Under the pieces are notes generated by a model. The model saw only the letters and a list, made by a program, of their open reading frames with translations, had not been told where the DNA came from and ran no database searches. A program made the translations under genes and the position numbers. Shown here in pieces: positions 47,161 through 57,528 of a stretch of 64,000 bases of DNA (position 1 is its first letter; every line of letters begins with the position of its first letter). The stretch comes from Taenia hydatigena (Eukaryota > Platyhelminthes > Cestoda > Cyclophyllidea > Taeniidae): the NCBI GenBank assembly GCA_036345935.2, contig JADWOT020001247.1:124001-188000 (forward strand). The letters run 5' to 3'.

Positions 47161-47535
47161 GCAGCTTGCAGAAATGGATTTATTTTGTGGCGGTTTGGGT
47201 GAGTGAGCACGTGAAGAGCATGATACTTGCACAATCATTTGAGGCTGCTAACTCTACCTGTCAAAGCGATAAAGAGGCTCATTTGAAATCTGACTCCTGT
47301 TTTCGTTCTCGTTCTATCCAACGCGTGGTTGGTAAAGTGCCCCCGCTTCAACGTGGGCTGTGTCAGCATTGACAGCCAACTATGGATTTTGCTGCTCTGC
47401 GACGGACTGGCATCAACCCTCCCAAATCTAGGTGTCACAGCACTGATCAGCACTCCACCGATATGTGAATTGTTGAGTGTCCCACTCCTCCTCACTGTGC
47501 ATGCGGTGTTAAGGCGTAGTCACCGATCTCACTAA
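47161..47535 (+). CDS. Two-exon model, unknown protein
   Basis: Exons are 47161-47331 and 47432-47535 (TAA). Donor GGTTG|GTAAAG and acceptor ACCCTCCCAAATCTAG, a 100-nt phase-1 intron, and the join keeps frame. The start could be an ATG at 47151 reading straight in, or the acceptor TGTTTCTAG at 47160. Exon 1 is Ser/Lys/Asp-rich in its second half; exon 2 is hydrophobic with a basic tail. The minus strand is also open (47235-47495). Not recognised. Confidence 0.3.
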
Positions 47536-47683
47536 TATCCTCATGAAAATATTGTAAACGTGTCTTCCTCTTTTAATTCTGGGCCTCTTTTTTTGCTATT
47601 CGCTCTTTGTTCCGGCTTTTGGTTTTCAAATGTGGTCGTTGTGCGATGAGCCGTCACCGGCCTGCTAAAATAGTCTTACACAG

Positions 47684-47984
47684 CAATCCGTAGAGTGCGT
47701 AGCCTGCAGGCACAAGAGCGTATTTGGAAAGCTGCAGATGGAGCCACCTTCTTATAGTGTGACTCTGCTGGTTGGAGCAGCAGATAAGACAGTGTGCAGT
47801 TATGCGAAAGCAGCACGCTCGATGAACTGCGATTGTTGGTAAAACAGCTGGATGTCCTACTACCATGAAACGTCTTTAGAGGAGTACGGGTCTGGACCAA
47901 GGGCAATCAATTGACCATGGCCATATAGTTGGTGCCAACATCCACACCTACGTCATCACTACCGGCAGTATCATCAGCCACTAA
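47684..47984 (+). CDS. Two-exon 3' gene end, Cys-rich then Gly/His-containing tail
   Basis: Exons are 47684-47838 and 47882-47984 (TAA), joined across a 43-nt intron (TGTTG|GTAAAAC ... CTTTAGAG|GA). Without splicing the frame would stop at once. Phase 2 at the join makes a Trp codon. Exon 1 has Cys-Val-Ala-Cys-Arg-His near its start and Cys-Asp-Cys at its end; exon 2 continues with Gly-Leu-Asp-Gln-Gly-Gln and Gly-Ala-Asn-Ile-His-Thr. The upstream acceptor is AGTCTTACACAG, phase 0. The Cys pattern matches no domain I can name. Exons look more protein-like than any other frame here. Confidence 0.45.
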
Positions 47985-48174
47985 ACCATGCATGGGACGG
48001 AAGAGTTTGATACACGCCACTTCTTCCTTTCACTCATCACTTATCACACCAGCTCGAATACCACTTGGTGCGTTCGTCGATTCTTCTGGCAATTAATGAT
48101 TCAGTGCACCCTCTCTACGAATGCCAAAAAATTTTCATTAATATGTCTTCCTTCCTTTTAAAATTCCATTATAG

Positions 48175-48312
48175 GTGGGATTCGAAAGTTCTTTGATTGT
48201 GTCATCGAAACGAATGCGTGAAGTAGTCCGTGCATGTACATTCTCTAGCCCCAGGGGTCAGAATCGGATCAAAAGTCATATCATTATAAATGCCAAATTG
48301 AATACGTATTAG
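48175..48312 (+). CDS. Candidate terminal exon, 45 residues
   Basis: The acceptor is strong: CTTCCTTCCTTTTAAAATTC, then CATTATAG at 48174. A phase-0 frame of 45 codons follows to TAG, basic with Ser-Ser-Lys-Arg-Met-Arg-Glu-Val-Val-Arg. An acceptor this good with an immediately open frame favours an exon, but no donor partner was identified. Confidence 0.35.
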   Translation: MGFESSLIVSSKRMREVVRACTFSSPRGQNRIKSHIIINAKLNTY

Positions 48313-48931
48313 ATGCTGCATTCAAATGGACCAATCCACGTGGGTACGAAAGCTATCCACATTGACTTTGGACCCCCATCGTAACTAGAACAACCTTTCA
48401 AAAATATCCGCGAAGTAGCTGAATTAGTTTTAACTTCGGATACAGTTAGGAAGATGCTTGTTTAAGCAGGCAACTTTGCTCTATCTAGGGCTCATCATGG
48501 CTAGAGAGCGCACTTAGGTTGAAGGTGACTCGCTGGTTTACGCAACGAATATTACAAGATTTTATTTTCTGCCTTTGTCATCTAATAGAGCTAGCAAGTT
48601 CGGACTTTTAGTCCATCATGAAATCTTACGGGGGGTGGCGCAGCAGGCAGCATTCTTACCTGATAGGATAGTACTAAAACAGAAAATCTGACCTACTATC
48701 AAGCACATTTGTTGAAACGAAGAATTGTTTCTTACTTCAACTTTACTCTTTTGTCCACGTCTTTCTTTCATTGACTCAGTCTTTAGTAGTAACTTTCCTG
48801 GGCTGTCACATTTATTCCTATTCTTTTCAGGTATCACCAGTGCACAAGCGAATTCCAAAAAGGCTGGTTTCTTAACAAGAAGATAGATGCTATGGCAATT
48901 TACTGTCGTGCGTCCTCTTTTTTGTCTCCAG

Positions 48932-49075
48932 GATACTAGAGATTGCAAATTTGTTTTTGTCAGATGCCATGGACTAACTGTCACCAGTCGTTCTGGAGTT
49001 GTTGTCAATGCTTGTCGTTTGATTCAACGTAGCGCCTTTAGTCGTAGTGGCACGCTGGTGCCAACATGCTCATAG
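48932..49075 (+). CDS. Candidate terminal exon, 47 residues
   Basis: Acceptor CGTCCTCTTTTTTGTCTCCAG at 48931 is among the best of the window (last 20 bases nearly all pyrimidine). The frame runs 47 codons in phase 0 to TAG, Ser/Arg/Val-rich with four Cys. Its upstream partner is unknown. The minus ORF 48616-49008 overlaps and is less likely. Confidence 0.4.
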   Translation, partial: DTRDCKFVFVRCHGLTVTSRSGVVVNACRLIQRSAFSRSGTLVPTCS

Positions 49076-49399
49076 CTGTTATAAAATTGAAACATTTTCC
49101 AACGTTCATCCGCTCAATTCTGATTGTCAAATCAAAATATTGACAATGGTTTGACTTTACCAAATAGGACAATCGGCATAAGACATTGGTGAGTTTCTAA
49201 AACAAACAAATGTCACACATTTTTGTTTCTTTTCTTAAAAATATGTAAAAATTTGACACACAGACTTCCCTTTATTTGCACGGCGATGATGCAGTTGCGC
49301 TATCTAAGCTAAATGCATCAATTAGTAGACATTTCTACTCTAGGTTAGGTGTTGTTCCGCCTACTTCACAATGACTAGTCTCTTGTTCACACTCAATAG

Positions 49400-49599
49400 A
49401 TGTGGCGGCCGCTTGTGCTTTCCTCCACCAATGCCCTTTCCTCCGCAGTCGTATGGCGCTAGGTATGAAAGCAAACAAGGAGGTGAGTACCAACTGCTCC
49501 AAACTAGCAGCCTCAACAGAAGACAGTTTGGTATTCACACAGTTGAGATCCGGATGTCAAGATGGGTCACCACAGCTGTCCTGTCATTGTATCACTTAA
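49400..49599 (+). CDS. Exon with optional in-frame 60-nt intron
   Basis: Acceptor CTTGTTCACACTCAATAG at 49399 and donor AAGGAG|GTGAGTACC at 49482 frame an 83-nt exon (Ala-Ala-Ala-Cys-Ala-Phe-Leu-His-Gln-Cys at its start). An acceptor GGTATTCACACAG at 49542 would follow a 60-nt intron that is itself open in frame, so spliced and unspliced products share the same end at TAA. The tail holds three Cys. Overlapping frames on both strands are open too. Confidence 0.35.
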
Positions 49600-49918
49600 C
49601 TACCTGCGCATAAAGACGCTTGGATTCTGTCAGTTATTACCAACAGTCAGGCACGCATGAAGTTGAGCAAAAGGAATCACCTCTCTCCTGATGTAGAAAC
49701 ACCATTAGTTAGACTGAGACATTTTATCCCGTAGCAAATTGTTTAGTTCATTTTACTTTAAAGCGGTCCATCACATCTTTTCCACTGCTTACTCCCATTA
49801 AGTTCGATCTAAGTGGCAGGATCTCGGTGGCCGCCTACGCCATGATCGTTAGGCGGGACACATGGGTAGCACCTACCCTCTCCACACACGGAATAAGCAA
49901 TAGTTACCACTAACATTA

Positions 49919-50134
49919 TTGTCAATCAGAGGGGGTCATCAGTTAGGCCATCGGTTAACAATCGTTTCCGGTTGGTATGCTTTGTATGTTACGCCTGAAG
50001 TAAAATCGAGCAACATCTTTCAATATTTGCATTACGTGATGCATGCAAATGTTGATGACACCAATTGCGCCTTCTTCCTTTTGGAAAACAACGAGTTATT
50101 GTTGCTCCCGTGGCGGCAAAATAATGCCACTTAA
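49919..50134 (+). CDS. Hypothetical ORF or terminal exon, 71 aa
   Basis: Very protein-like: Gly-Trp-Tyr-Ala-Leu-Tyr-Val-Thr, then Tyr-Leu-His-Tyr-Val-Met-His-Ala-Asn-Val-Asp-Asp and a Leu-rich end. ACATTATTGTCAATCAG at 49928 could be its acceptor. Not recognised. Confidence 0.33.
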   Translation: MSIRGGHQLGHRLTIVSGWYALYVTPEVKSSNIFQYLHYVMHANVDDTNCAFFLLENNELLLLPWRQNNAT

Positions 50135-50466
50135 CAGACATTTAAAGCCCAAGAACAAGCCACGCAACTTAACCGCTAGGACAAGGGCAAAAATTTTGTT
50201 ACTTGTATCATGCTGCTAGAGTTATGCAAACGTCCTCCAACCTTTCGCGTTTGACTGTACCAAACAGAACCATATAATGCCATAGATGCACAACTCACTT
50301 TATTACACCTGTGACTAGTCCCCACACCCCCCTATCAATGTCTGTCTTCGTATCTCCTCCTATTGGGAGCCATCCTCCTTAGAAGGCAGATCCTTTGGCC
50401 TTATGTGGTTCTTAATCCTTTTCAGTGATTTGACGAGTTAGTTTTGGCAGCCACACACGCAGATGT

Positions 50467-50719
50467 TTAACACAACACCTTACGCATAAGGGTGCGATTC
50501 CGAATGTGCCCGAGAGCATGGACGAGAGCGAAAACAAAATAGAATGCGTCAACGACGGTTTCGTGCTTTTCTCCATCCCAGCCATCCTTATACTCCCTGT
50601 CTTCTGAGCTCGAAGCAGTGGACGCGTGCTGTATGGCCGCAGTGTCTAGCATCTGGATTGGCTTTACAATGCACATTACAGTACACCTTGATGTGTAGGC
50701 GAGTCTTAATGAGCGCTTC
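50467..50719 (-). CDS. Candidate terminal exon, 83 residues
   Basis: Minus-strand acceptor GATTTAGCTTGTGTTCAG at 50720 opens a frame to TAA at 50467-50469; a second possible acceptor (CCAATCCAG) falls just before an internal ATG at 50652. The translation has an acidic Ser-Ser-Ser-Glu-Asp-Arg-Glu-Tyr-Lys-Asp stretch, then Phe-Tyr-Phe-Val-Phe-Ala-Leu-Val-His, which could be a short membrane or amphipathic helix, and a basic end. GC content is above background. Not recognised. Confidence 0.42.
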
Positions 50720-51575
50720 CCTGAACACAAGCTAAATCCGAACCATCTCGTTAGTAATTACAAATTCTACGCTCTTTAACATCAAGAGGATGTTCAATTT
50801 ACCCGCATAGCATTGCGTTTTCCCAACTCTTCTCATCTTTATATGCTATATCAGGTAGTGACGTGCTGCACCACACCAAACAGCAGCACATGTGTTCACC
50901 TGCCTCTGCCTTCATCTTTCTTTCCCTCGACATTAACACCTTCTACACATGTCGTCTCTCTGCTTCAATGTCTGCGTGCTACTCAGTATTAATCTCTCCA
51001 TCAGCCTAAGCATTGACCGCAAACAATAGCAACAGAGCAGCGCAGTAAAAACGTGCTGGGCCCATAATTCAGACCATTGTTACCATCAAACTTCATCTGT
51101 TTCCCTACTTTTATTTCCCACTACAGCATTCTCTCAACCTCCCCATTACCACGACTCGCATACACATATTCGCTTACAATTATCTGCCGATAAAAAGCGT
51201 CCGGACGTCATTTGGGTATACATATCTCAGTTATTTTGGTGGACCACAAAGCTACTAAAGTAGAGGTGCTTCTGGATCTCTAGGTCGTAAGCGCTCATAG
51301 TTGCGCTATGATTGGTGCTGTTTTCCTGAGCTCTTCAGCCTAACAACCACAGAATCAGCTATAAGAAACAGCAGAGGCGGAAAACAACATTTGTTTGAAA
51401 TGAGCATTTGCGTGAACGCGCAGACCCTAAATTGCTCTTAGAGAAGACAGACAATGAAGTGGAAACAGGCACTGACACTACAGTTTATGCTGCTAACGCA
51501 AGCTCGATTCGCATCATTAAAAGGAATACATTCGTCAGCGCAAGAACCAGATAGAGAAAAATATTGGATGTTATG

Positions 51576-51593
51576 TATATATATATATATATT
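51576..51593. repeat. TA dinucleotide microsatellite
   Basis: About eight to nine TA units. It lies inside a 62-codon plus frame (51454-51642) whose N-terminus looks hydrophobic but whose reading across the TA run argues against coding. Confidence 0.8.
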
Positions 51594-52523
51594 TACTGCG
51601 TGTCATCTCCATTCCAGTGCTATCGCCAAGCATGGAGCGTGAGGATTCAAATGAATAATTTTACACGAAATAAAGCAAAGGAGCTACGATTGCGCACAAA
51701 TAAGGATGGTGCTGCCTGAGATGTATAGGATGAGTTTTGGTGTTTGTTTTCTTACAACAAACTGCTAAGTACCTACTTTTATTCATGCAGTGACATTCTA
51801 TCAGTCACTTGTCACGTTGCCTTGTGCACTCAAGGACGCAATAGCATTGGCTAAAACTAACAAGCCAGAACGAGAAATTTAAGCGTTAAAACTGCAATAA
51901 CATCCGTCGTGTGCTAAACAAAAATCAAATAGAAGCATTGGTGGCAACCATAAAAAAAGGCAAGAAATGCTTATGCAGAGGAGGACACAATGCTTTGCGA
52001 CTGTATGCTTTGGTAGTATGGCACCTCTAATTCACTCTTAAGCAGATCGACCTTGCATTAATCCAACACATAAATCGTATGAATATAAATTTTTGTTTCG
52101 GTCTTTAAAGGAAGGCACCAATGGGCTCGTCATATATGTCGCCTACGAATGATGTTATCCTAATGTCATTAATAAGCTGCTCTGACGTCAGAATTTTGGA
52201 TAAAATTTTTAAGCACTGTAGCGAAGAGTTATCGTTAGAGAAGCAAGCATCTTAAATTCGGCGTGGTACCCACTCAAACTAGTAATGCAGTAGAAATTGC
52301 GACACATTAAATCTTCCTTGGCCATCACAACGCCCCGACGCTATCATAATGATGAGAAGGCAGACTGCAGAGTAGAACAGTGGACCACAGGGACAAACGT
52401 ACCTACCTGAATAAAAACGCAGTTAAAGAATAAATCGCTGCAGCGAGTAGCTGCACAAAACTTCTGCCGCTAATAGAATGCTTAAGCTAAGTACTCACTG
52501 ATAGCTACTTTTGAGTGTTTCAG

Positions 52524-53143
52524 TAACATGTGACTGCTCCAAAGGTGCGATGTCTGCTACATGGTTGTCAATCTTTCCTGAGACCAACTTTTTAGAAACG
52601 CAAATGGATGCAAACGCAGAGGCGATGCGAAAGGTAACAATATGTCAATTCCAACAACAACGCAAGATTTTCCTCCCATACGGACAACATAGGTTTACGT
52701 TACGCGGAAGTTAAATGCAACTTGGCTATTCAAGATTAAAATCCCTTTAAGCGTTGTGTTCCGCTCTTAAACCTAGAACCCTATGGATCTCCTTGCTAGG
52801 TGATTGCGTTGCTAGGCATATGCTATGCTATGGGCTGAGAGGAGACGCAAGAAAATACACGGTGTTTTCTTTCTTACAACATTCTTCCTTATCTCATGCA
52901 AAGCGCGATTACTGCAGAAAGCGTTCGTTTTCTCCTAGCTGCAGAATCCGGCTGACTCTGTTATGCAAAACGTCACACATTGCCACATCGCTCAGAGTAA
53001 TGCGAATCCAAGATGACAGGTGGATTGAGAACATGAGGCGTCAGCTTGCATGCTCTCGCAACACATACAATTGCGCAACAAAACAGCTTCAAGACTTAAA
53101 GCATTTTGATCATTCCCATCCTGTGAGCGACATCATAGAATAG
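52524..53143 (+). CDS. Two-exon 3' gene end, basic Cys-containing protein
   Basis: Exons are 52524-52633 and 52904-53143 (TAG). Exon 1 lies between acceptor CTACTTTTGAGTGTTTCAG and donor GCGAAAG|GTAACAA; it encodes Thr-Cys-Asp-Cys-Ser-Lys-Gly and then a helical Met-Asp-Ala-Asn-Ala-Glu-Ala-Met-Arg-Lys. Exon 2 follows a pyrimidine tract (TTCTTCCTTATCTCATGCAAAG), phase 0 at both sides, and is Arg/Ser/Cys-rich then charged. The same exon 2 frame is open upstream to 52754 (129 aa as one ORF), so a longer unspliced form is possible. An AATAAA lies 3 nt after the stop. Family unknown. Confidence 0.42.
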
Positions 53144-53146
53144 AGT

Positions 53147-53152
53147 AATAAA
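53147..53152 (+). terminator. Candidate polyadenylation signal AATAAA
   Basis: AATAAA directly after the TAG of the 52.5-53.1 kb model; it would give an extremely short 3' UTR. Confidence 0.3.
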
Positions 53153-53294
53153 ATCTCACTTGGTTTGATTGTTTGTAGACTAATAGAATTTTATCATGCC
53201 ATGCTTAGACTTTGCAAGAAATGTGGTTATCGATAGCCAAAGACGGTTCGTCGAATAAAGTGGGGAAATAAAAGCGATTGAAGAACAGACTTGA

Positions 53295-53528
53295 GTGCAG
53301 AGCAGCATTCTTGCACGCTCACCATGCAACCCACTCAAATTCCCAAAGAAGGTCTACAGACTGCATTGGCTGAATTTCCACTTCCGCGTGCGAGACAGAA
53401 TTGTCCCACAGTACTTCTCTATAGTCGCTAATACTATCACAAATTTTGCTCAGGAACGCAGCATCGTTCACATAGTTAGACATACAACAGCACAACAACA
53501 CACGTCGGCAAAAGCGCAACCTAACTAG
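53295..53528 (+). CDS. Hypothetical ORF, 77 aa
   Basis: Basic, aromatic frame open on plus; the minus strand is also open across it (53319-53519). No splice support. Confidence 0.2.
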   Translation: MQSSILARSPCNPLKFPKKVYRLHWLNFHFRVRDRIVPQYFSIVANTITNFAQERSIVHIVRHTTAQQHTSAKAQPN

Positions 53529-53946
53529 GCTGAAAAAATCGGACCATTTTCAACTTCTATTAGCCGTCATGTTGACCACATCGATCACATGAGTGCCGAA
53601 GTAGGGCAACACTACATTTGGTGAAATGGACATGCTCGCCTTGATCCTAATGCAGAACGCACAATCCTCGTAATAATTTTATGGGATGTGATGGTAGTTT
53701 ATTTTTATTTGGCACCATTTTGACTATTAATTAGGACAGAGGGTAAAGAGGTGGATCAAAAATTGTAAGCAGGACTGTCCTACGGCAAGAAGAGGCAAAT
53801 AGTTGTACACGTAATGGGGTGGGTAAGAACTTGGCCAATGGATTACTTGAAATCAGACGGTGAAACGAACGGAGAAAGGTGCGAGTAAGGAAGAAAATGA
53901 AGACGTAGGTACTGCTGAAGCATATGCAAGCATAAAACATATCATA

Positions 53947-54352
53947 TCAATCGCAAAACCGGATAGTTAAGGGACGCATACGAGAACCAGGATGCATAGC
54001 CTCGTCTGCCAACGTGCTTGTACCTTCCAACCTCATGTCCGTTAACGACTTGACCTTGGTGCCTGTCGGGTTTGAGTCTGGGTATGAGGCAAAGATCGAG
54101 CCGGACCACATCCGTGTGACTCGACCAGCCCGCTCACGTGCCCCCACAAGTGACCGAATGAAATTGGGACTAGAGTGATTGTTATTGCAATTAACGTGAA
54201 AAAGGCAATCAGGAGCCGTAACTAAGTGGGATTTGATTTCCATTGCGTTGCCTACGAAACCGCCAATGTCTGGAACACTAGACGGGATGTCTCGGTAGAT
54301 TCAAAGATAACCTTACCTCCTTTACCACAGTAAGTGTTGGCATACCATTCAC
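53947..54352 (-). CDS. Two-exon 3' gene end, Gly/Asn/Ser-rich protein
   Basis: The last exon is 53947-54269 (minus, TGA at 53947-53949). It joins a short upstream exon ending at 54317 across a 47-nt intron (GGAG|GTAAGG ... TAGTGTTCCAG|AC). The phase-1 join reads Cys-Gly-Lys-Gly-Asp-Ile-Gly-Gly-Phe-Val-Gly-Asn. The last exon has 106 residues, with Asn-Cys-Asn-Asn-Asn-His-Ser-Ser-Pro-Asn, an Arg-rich patch and a polar tail; it is GC-richer than its flanks. If unspliced the frame is still open to 54300. The acceptor of the upstream exon (near 54352) is poor. The Asn-His-Ser-x-Pro-Asn string faintly recalls SET-domain methyltransferases, but the flanks do not match. Confidence 0.45.
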
Positions 54353-54379
54353 TTAATGCATTTGTATTTCAGAGCGCGT

Positions 54380-55985
54380 GGTGGGGTATAACACACAGGA
54401 GTGTGCCCAATAGGGTATCTAAAAGGGTAGTTTAAAATGTCTATATGTGTCTTTATTTTTAAGAGCCGCTAATCGGGTATGGTCTCTTTATAATATCGAA
54501 GAATGATGATCGCTGACCGGAAGATTCTTACAATTAAGATAGCTTGCGATGGAGCACTTAAAGAATGTTTTACGTAAGATCATATCTGTCGTGGTAAGAG
54601 GGAGTATAGCATTAGTAATGTGTACAGGCCTACGAGAAGGCTTGCACAAGCACTAGAGCAATTGAAATGGTTAGGATTGGAGCAGTAAATTCGTGAAGGC
54701 AAATTTGAGAGTCCTTGCGATTACGGGCATTGAAGTCAAAGCATTGAAGTGGTCATTGTAGGATTCGAGAATAGTTCCGTTGTTGTAGCACTTGAAGAAT
54801 TGGTTACGACTTTGGGAATCATTGCGGAAAACTCAGTAGCAATTGGCACTCATTAGTCGTCTATCTAAAACAGCAAATTATCTCCATAACATCCCGCAAT
54901 GTCTACACGCGAGCTGGATCTTAATCTTGAATATGGAGCCTTGTGGTACAGTGACTGAGGTACGACTTTTATAGCTGAGCTGGTCTGCATCTGCACTGAA
55001 TACATATTTAATTTGCTTACACATTAGTTTCGTTAAATTATTTTTCATGCACGCAGGTGGGTACATGTGCATGTACTGTACTGCCGATTCATTCCTCCCA
55101 TTTCTAAATTCTGTTTGTTTCTAATTACTGGTACTTGCGCTAACTTACAGTGAATGGCCTAGCATCCACTAAACGCGTTTAACAGTCATCATAGACACAT
55201 TAACAGCCCCAGATCACTGGTAAATTTGCGGTTTCTTAATGCAAATTTGACTTTATAGCGGTCTAGTTGCTCAAGCATATGGTTATTGCACTGAAATCAG
55301 GCAGAACTGCTCGGTCATAACTTCGAAATTTTAGCCACTTGCTTAGATGCGTGGCTAAACTAGTCTTAGAATCTACCGCCGTAGTCTTCAATTTGCTCGC
55401 AAGAGAAAAGGTCTTCTAGCTCCTCTTATTTTCTGCTAGGCAAAGCAATTCTTGCACGTGAGCTTCTTAATGGCGATCTTTATAAAATAGCAGATTGCAC
55501 GTAGCAAATTTACACTTCGCTTGACTGTGCGCTTAACTACTCGAACAATTCAGTCTATGGAGGATGTAGTTACGTCTCGCAGTATGGCCTTTTCAACCAT
55601 GCGAAGGGTACCTTAACCCTTCTGTACGGTATCAAGAAGCGTGCTTTTGCATACTACTTCAACATTCGGCACCAATGTGGATGCAGTCCACAACGTTTAT
55701 GTACCTTTTACTGGAACGCGTTAGAATGCGCCCGTTTGATAGGCGCGCTGGTAACCAACACCAATGGGGTCACGCATGAGTCATCACAATGAGCAGTCAG
55801 CAAGCCCATCTCATGTTTGTCGGCAGAGTTTGTAGGAATGCGACGATCAGTAGCCACAGCATGAGAGGACTTTTAGTCCAGAAAAAAAAACATTGATTGG
55901 AAAGGCTTCGAGAAATCACACATAGACACACGCAAAGGGGAAAGAACATCAACTAACTCCCAAGCATCAATAATATTCTCTTAGC
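54380..55985. other. No gene seen
   Basis: One 64-codon minus frame (54878-55072) with no splice context. Otherwise no coding signal. Confidence 0.4.
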
Positions 55986-55987
55986 AA

Positions 55988-56035
55988 GCATCAGCCCTCT
56001 ATTATCTATTTTGATAGAAAATAGAGGGCTGATGC
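55988..56035. repeat. 48-nt near-perfect hairpin
   Basis: GCATCAGCCCTCTATT (55988-56003) is the exact reverse complement of 56020-56035. Inside lie one A/A mismatch, five more base pairs and a four-base TTTG loop: 21 pairs in a 22-position stem. It is too short for a typical microRNA precursor. A palindromic element, cruciform site, small hairpin RNA or fold-back artefact are all possible. Confidence 0.85.
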
Positions 56036-56402
56036 ATGGGCAGCTATGGGTGCAACTAAGCGTTTTACGTTGAAATGAATTGTAACGAAGTATTTGCAGT
56101 GCTGCCTAAATAAATTTTCATCACATTGATCGGTTGTGTTAGTTGCATCAAGGATACAACTGTTAGCCATCTATCGCGATATTCAAACACAGAACCGAAA
56201 AAGCGCTACATGCATGGGTGCAAATGCGGCTGTGTGCCTTCCTACCTTCTTCATCACAGACGAATAGGGCTTGTAAGCCTAAAGTACCTGAAATAAGGCG
56301 AACTCGCGGACAAATCTCATTCACTGTATGTCGTCAGTAAGAAGTCGCCTCACCAAAGTTGTCACACTGACTGCGGCAGTAGCAGCTAAATTCATCTCAT
56401 AG

Positions 56403-56593
56403 CCCACGCATCCAACCCCATCGAGGGCACCGCTCTGACCACCCCTTCCCTGGAAGATACAAGTCGCACTCCTTTATCAAAGAGGCATCATGCGGCTGCC
56501 GCAAAGGAGGAAGGCGGTCCCTCTCACTGCACGCCATTAATAAGATGTCGCACTACCAGTGTCATCTCCCTAGTTGCAAGAAAATTGCAGTAG
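56403..56593 (+). CDS. Candidate exon in a GC-rich island, about 63 residues
   Basis: After acceptor-like TTCATCTCATAG the frame reads Ser-Asn-Pro-Ile-Glu-Gly-Thr-Ala-Leu-Thr-Thr-Pro, then His-His-Ala-Ala-Ala-Ala-Lys-Glu-Glu-Gly-Gly, stopping at TAG 56591-56593. The island (about 56.38-56.64 kb) is clearly GC-richer than its flanks. A second plus frame and a minus frame are also open, so this is the likeliest of three readings. Unknown product. Confidence 0.33.
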
Positions 56594-57231
56594 TGGTAGC
56601 AGCAGCGGCGGTACCATCTTGCTTGCCCACTCAGCCTGAGTGAGCGCTTCAATTCACTATCCATTTCTGAGGGATACAGATCACACACTTTTGGAGAAAA
56701 TAGATCACACAACGACTACAAAGGACGGGCTTTGCGTTTACATTAGACCATGGACATTTGCTGCACAAAAGACGCTCAGGTTGCATGAAATTCCTGCGCA
56801 AATTTTCAACATTCAGCTTATATATCTTGGCTAGGTTTAGCCACCACGTCACCCATGAAACCAAAACTGCACATCTACTAGTGGTCAAAGTTGCTGCATG
56901 GGTATTTTACCGATCGGAAAGAAAATAACTCATAGAGAGGGCCAGGAGTCGACAACGAGGATGCCAGCGGGTTGACGGAGTCTTGAGGTGCCACTACTAC
57001 CAAAGAGATGTTTAACATTTCTGGCCGCCAGATGCAACACATCTCATGACAGAGAGAGCAAAGAGTCACATATGGCAACGCTGTTCATTAAAATGTGTCA
57101 AAATGCAAGCAAAAATATAGGTAGACTGCACCGATTCACATCTTGCGAAAACCAGAGCGACACCTTATCTACATAGAGCATGATGCAAGAAGTTTGAAAC
57201 TAACTTGAAAAAGAAAAAGGATCAAGTGTTA

Positions 57232-57528
57232 GGGTATGCACGCAATAAGGCTTCGGGTTGCCTACATTACCTCAAAGGCGATGGTTGCGACCCGGAATGG
57301 TCCCATTTCCAAAGGTCGAGAGTAAGTCAAAACACTTAGGCATTCAATAGCCCGTCCCTTAATCCAGGCGTTTTCTTCGGTCTTGCCATCGAAGAACCTC
57401 CGGCTTTAGCCATCACAACTTGTCGGTGGCGTATGAAATGCGTTAAGAGTCCACGGTGCCAACCACAGAATTTCCATGCAAAAGGAAGAAGAAAGGAACT
57501 CACGAGTAAGAGATTTCGCAGGCACTGA
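57232..57528 (+). pseudogene. Coding-like frame interrupted by one TAG
   Basis: One frame runs from about 57232 with Gly-Cys-Leu-His-Tyr-Leu-Lys-Gly-Asp-Gly-Cys-Asp, meets TAG at 57337-57339, and continues coding-like with Gly-Leu-Ala-Ile-Glu-Glu-Pro-Pro-Ala-Leu-Ala and a Cys-Arg-Trp-Arg-Met-Lys-Cys segment to TGA at 57526-57528. Near its end a second plus frame opens (57476-57727, 83 aa, starting Met-Gln-Lys-Glu-Glu-Glu-Arg). A single stop and a frame change suggest a decaying gene or element. The GT..AG around the TAG would be only 18 nt, too short for a normal intron. Confidence 0.35.

Noticed and set aside
48630..48700. GGTGGCGCAGCAGGC, like a tRNA A box
   Set aside because: No B box at the right distance and no acceptor stem pairing.
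51454..51642. ORF with a hydrophobic start
   Set aside because: It reads through a TA microsatellite as Ile-Tyr repeats and has no splice or start-context support.
54100..54220. Asn-His-Ser-Ser-Pro-Asn resembling the SET-domain Asn-His-Ser-Cys-x-Pro-Asn motif
   Set aside because: The catalytic Cys is absent and neither the upstream nor the downstream SET motifs are present.
57322..57339. GTAAGT..TTAG around the in-frame TAG as an 18-nt intron
   Set aside because: Too short for a spliceosomal intron in ordinary eukaryotes; the interruption is better read as a stop codon in a decaying frame.
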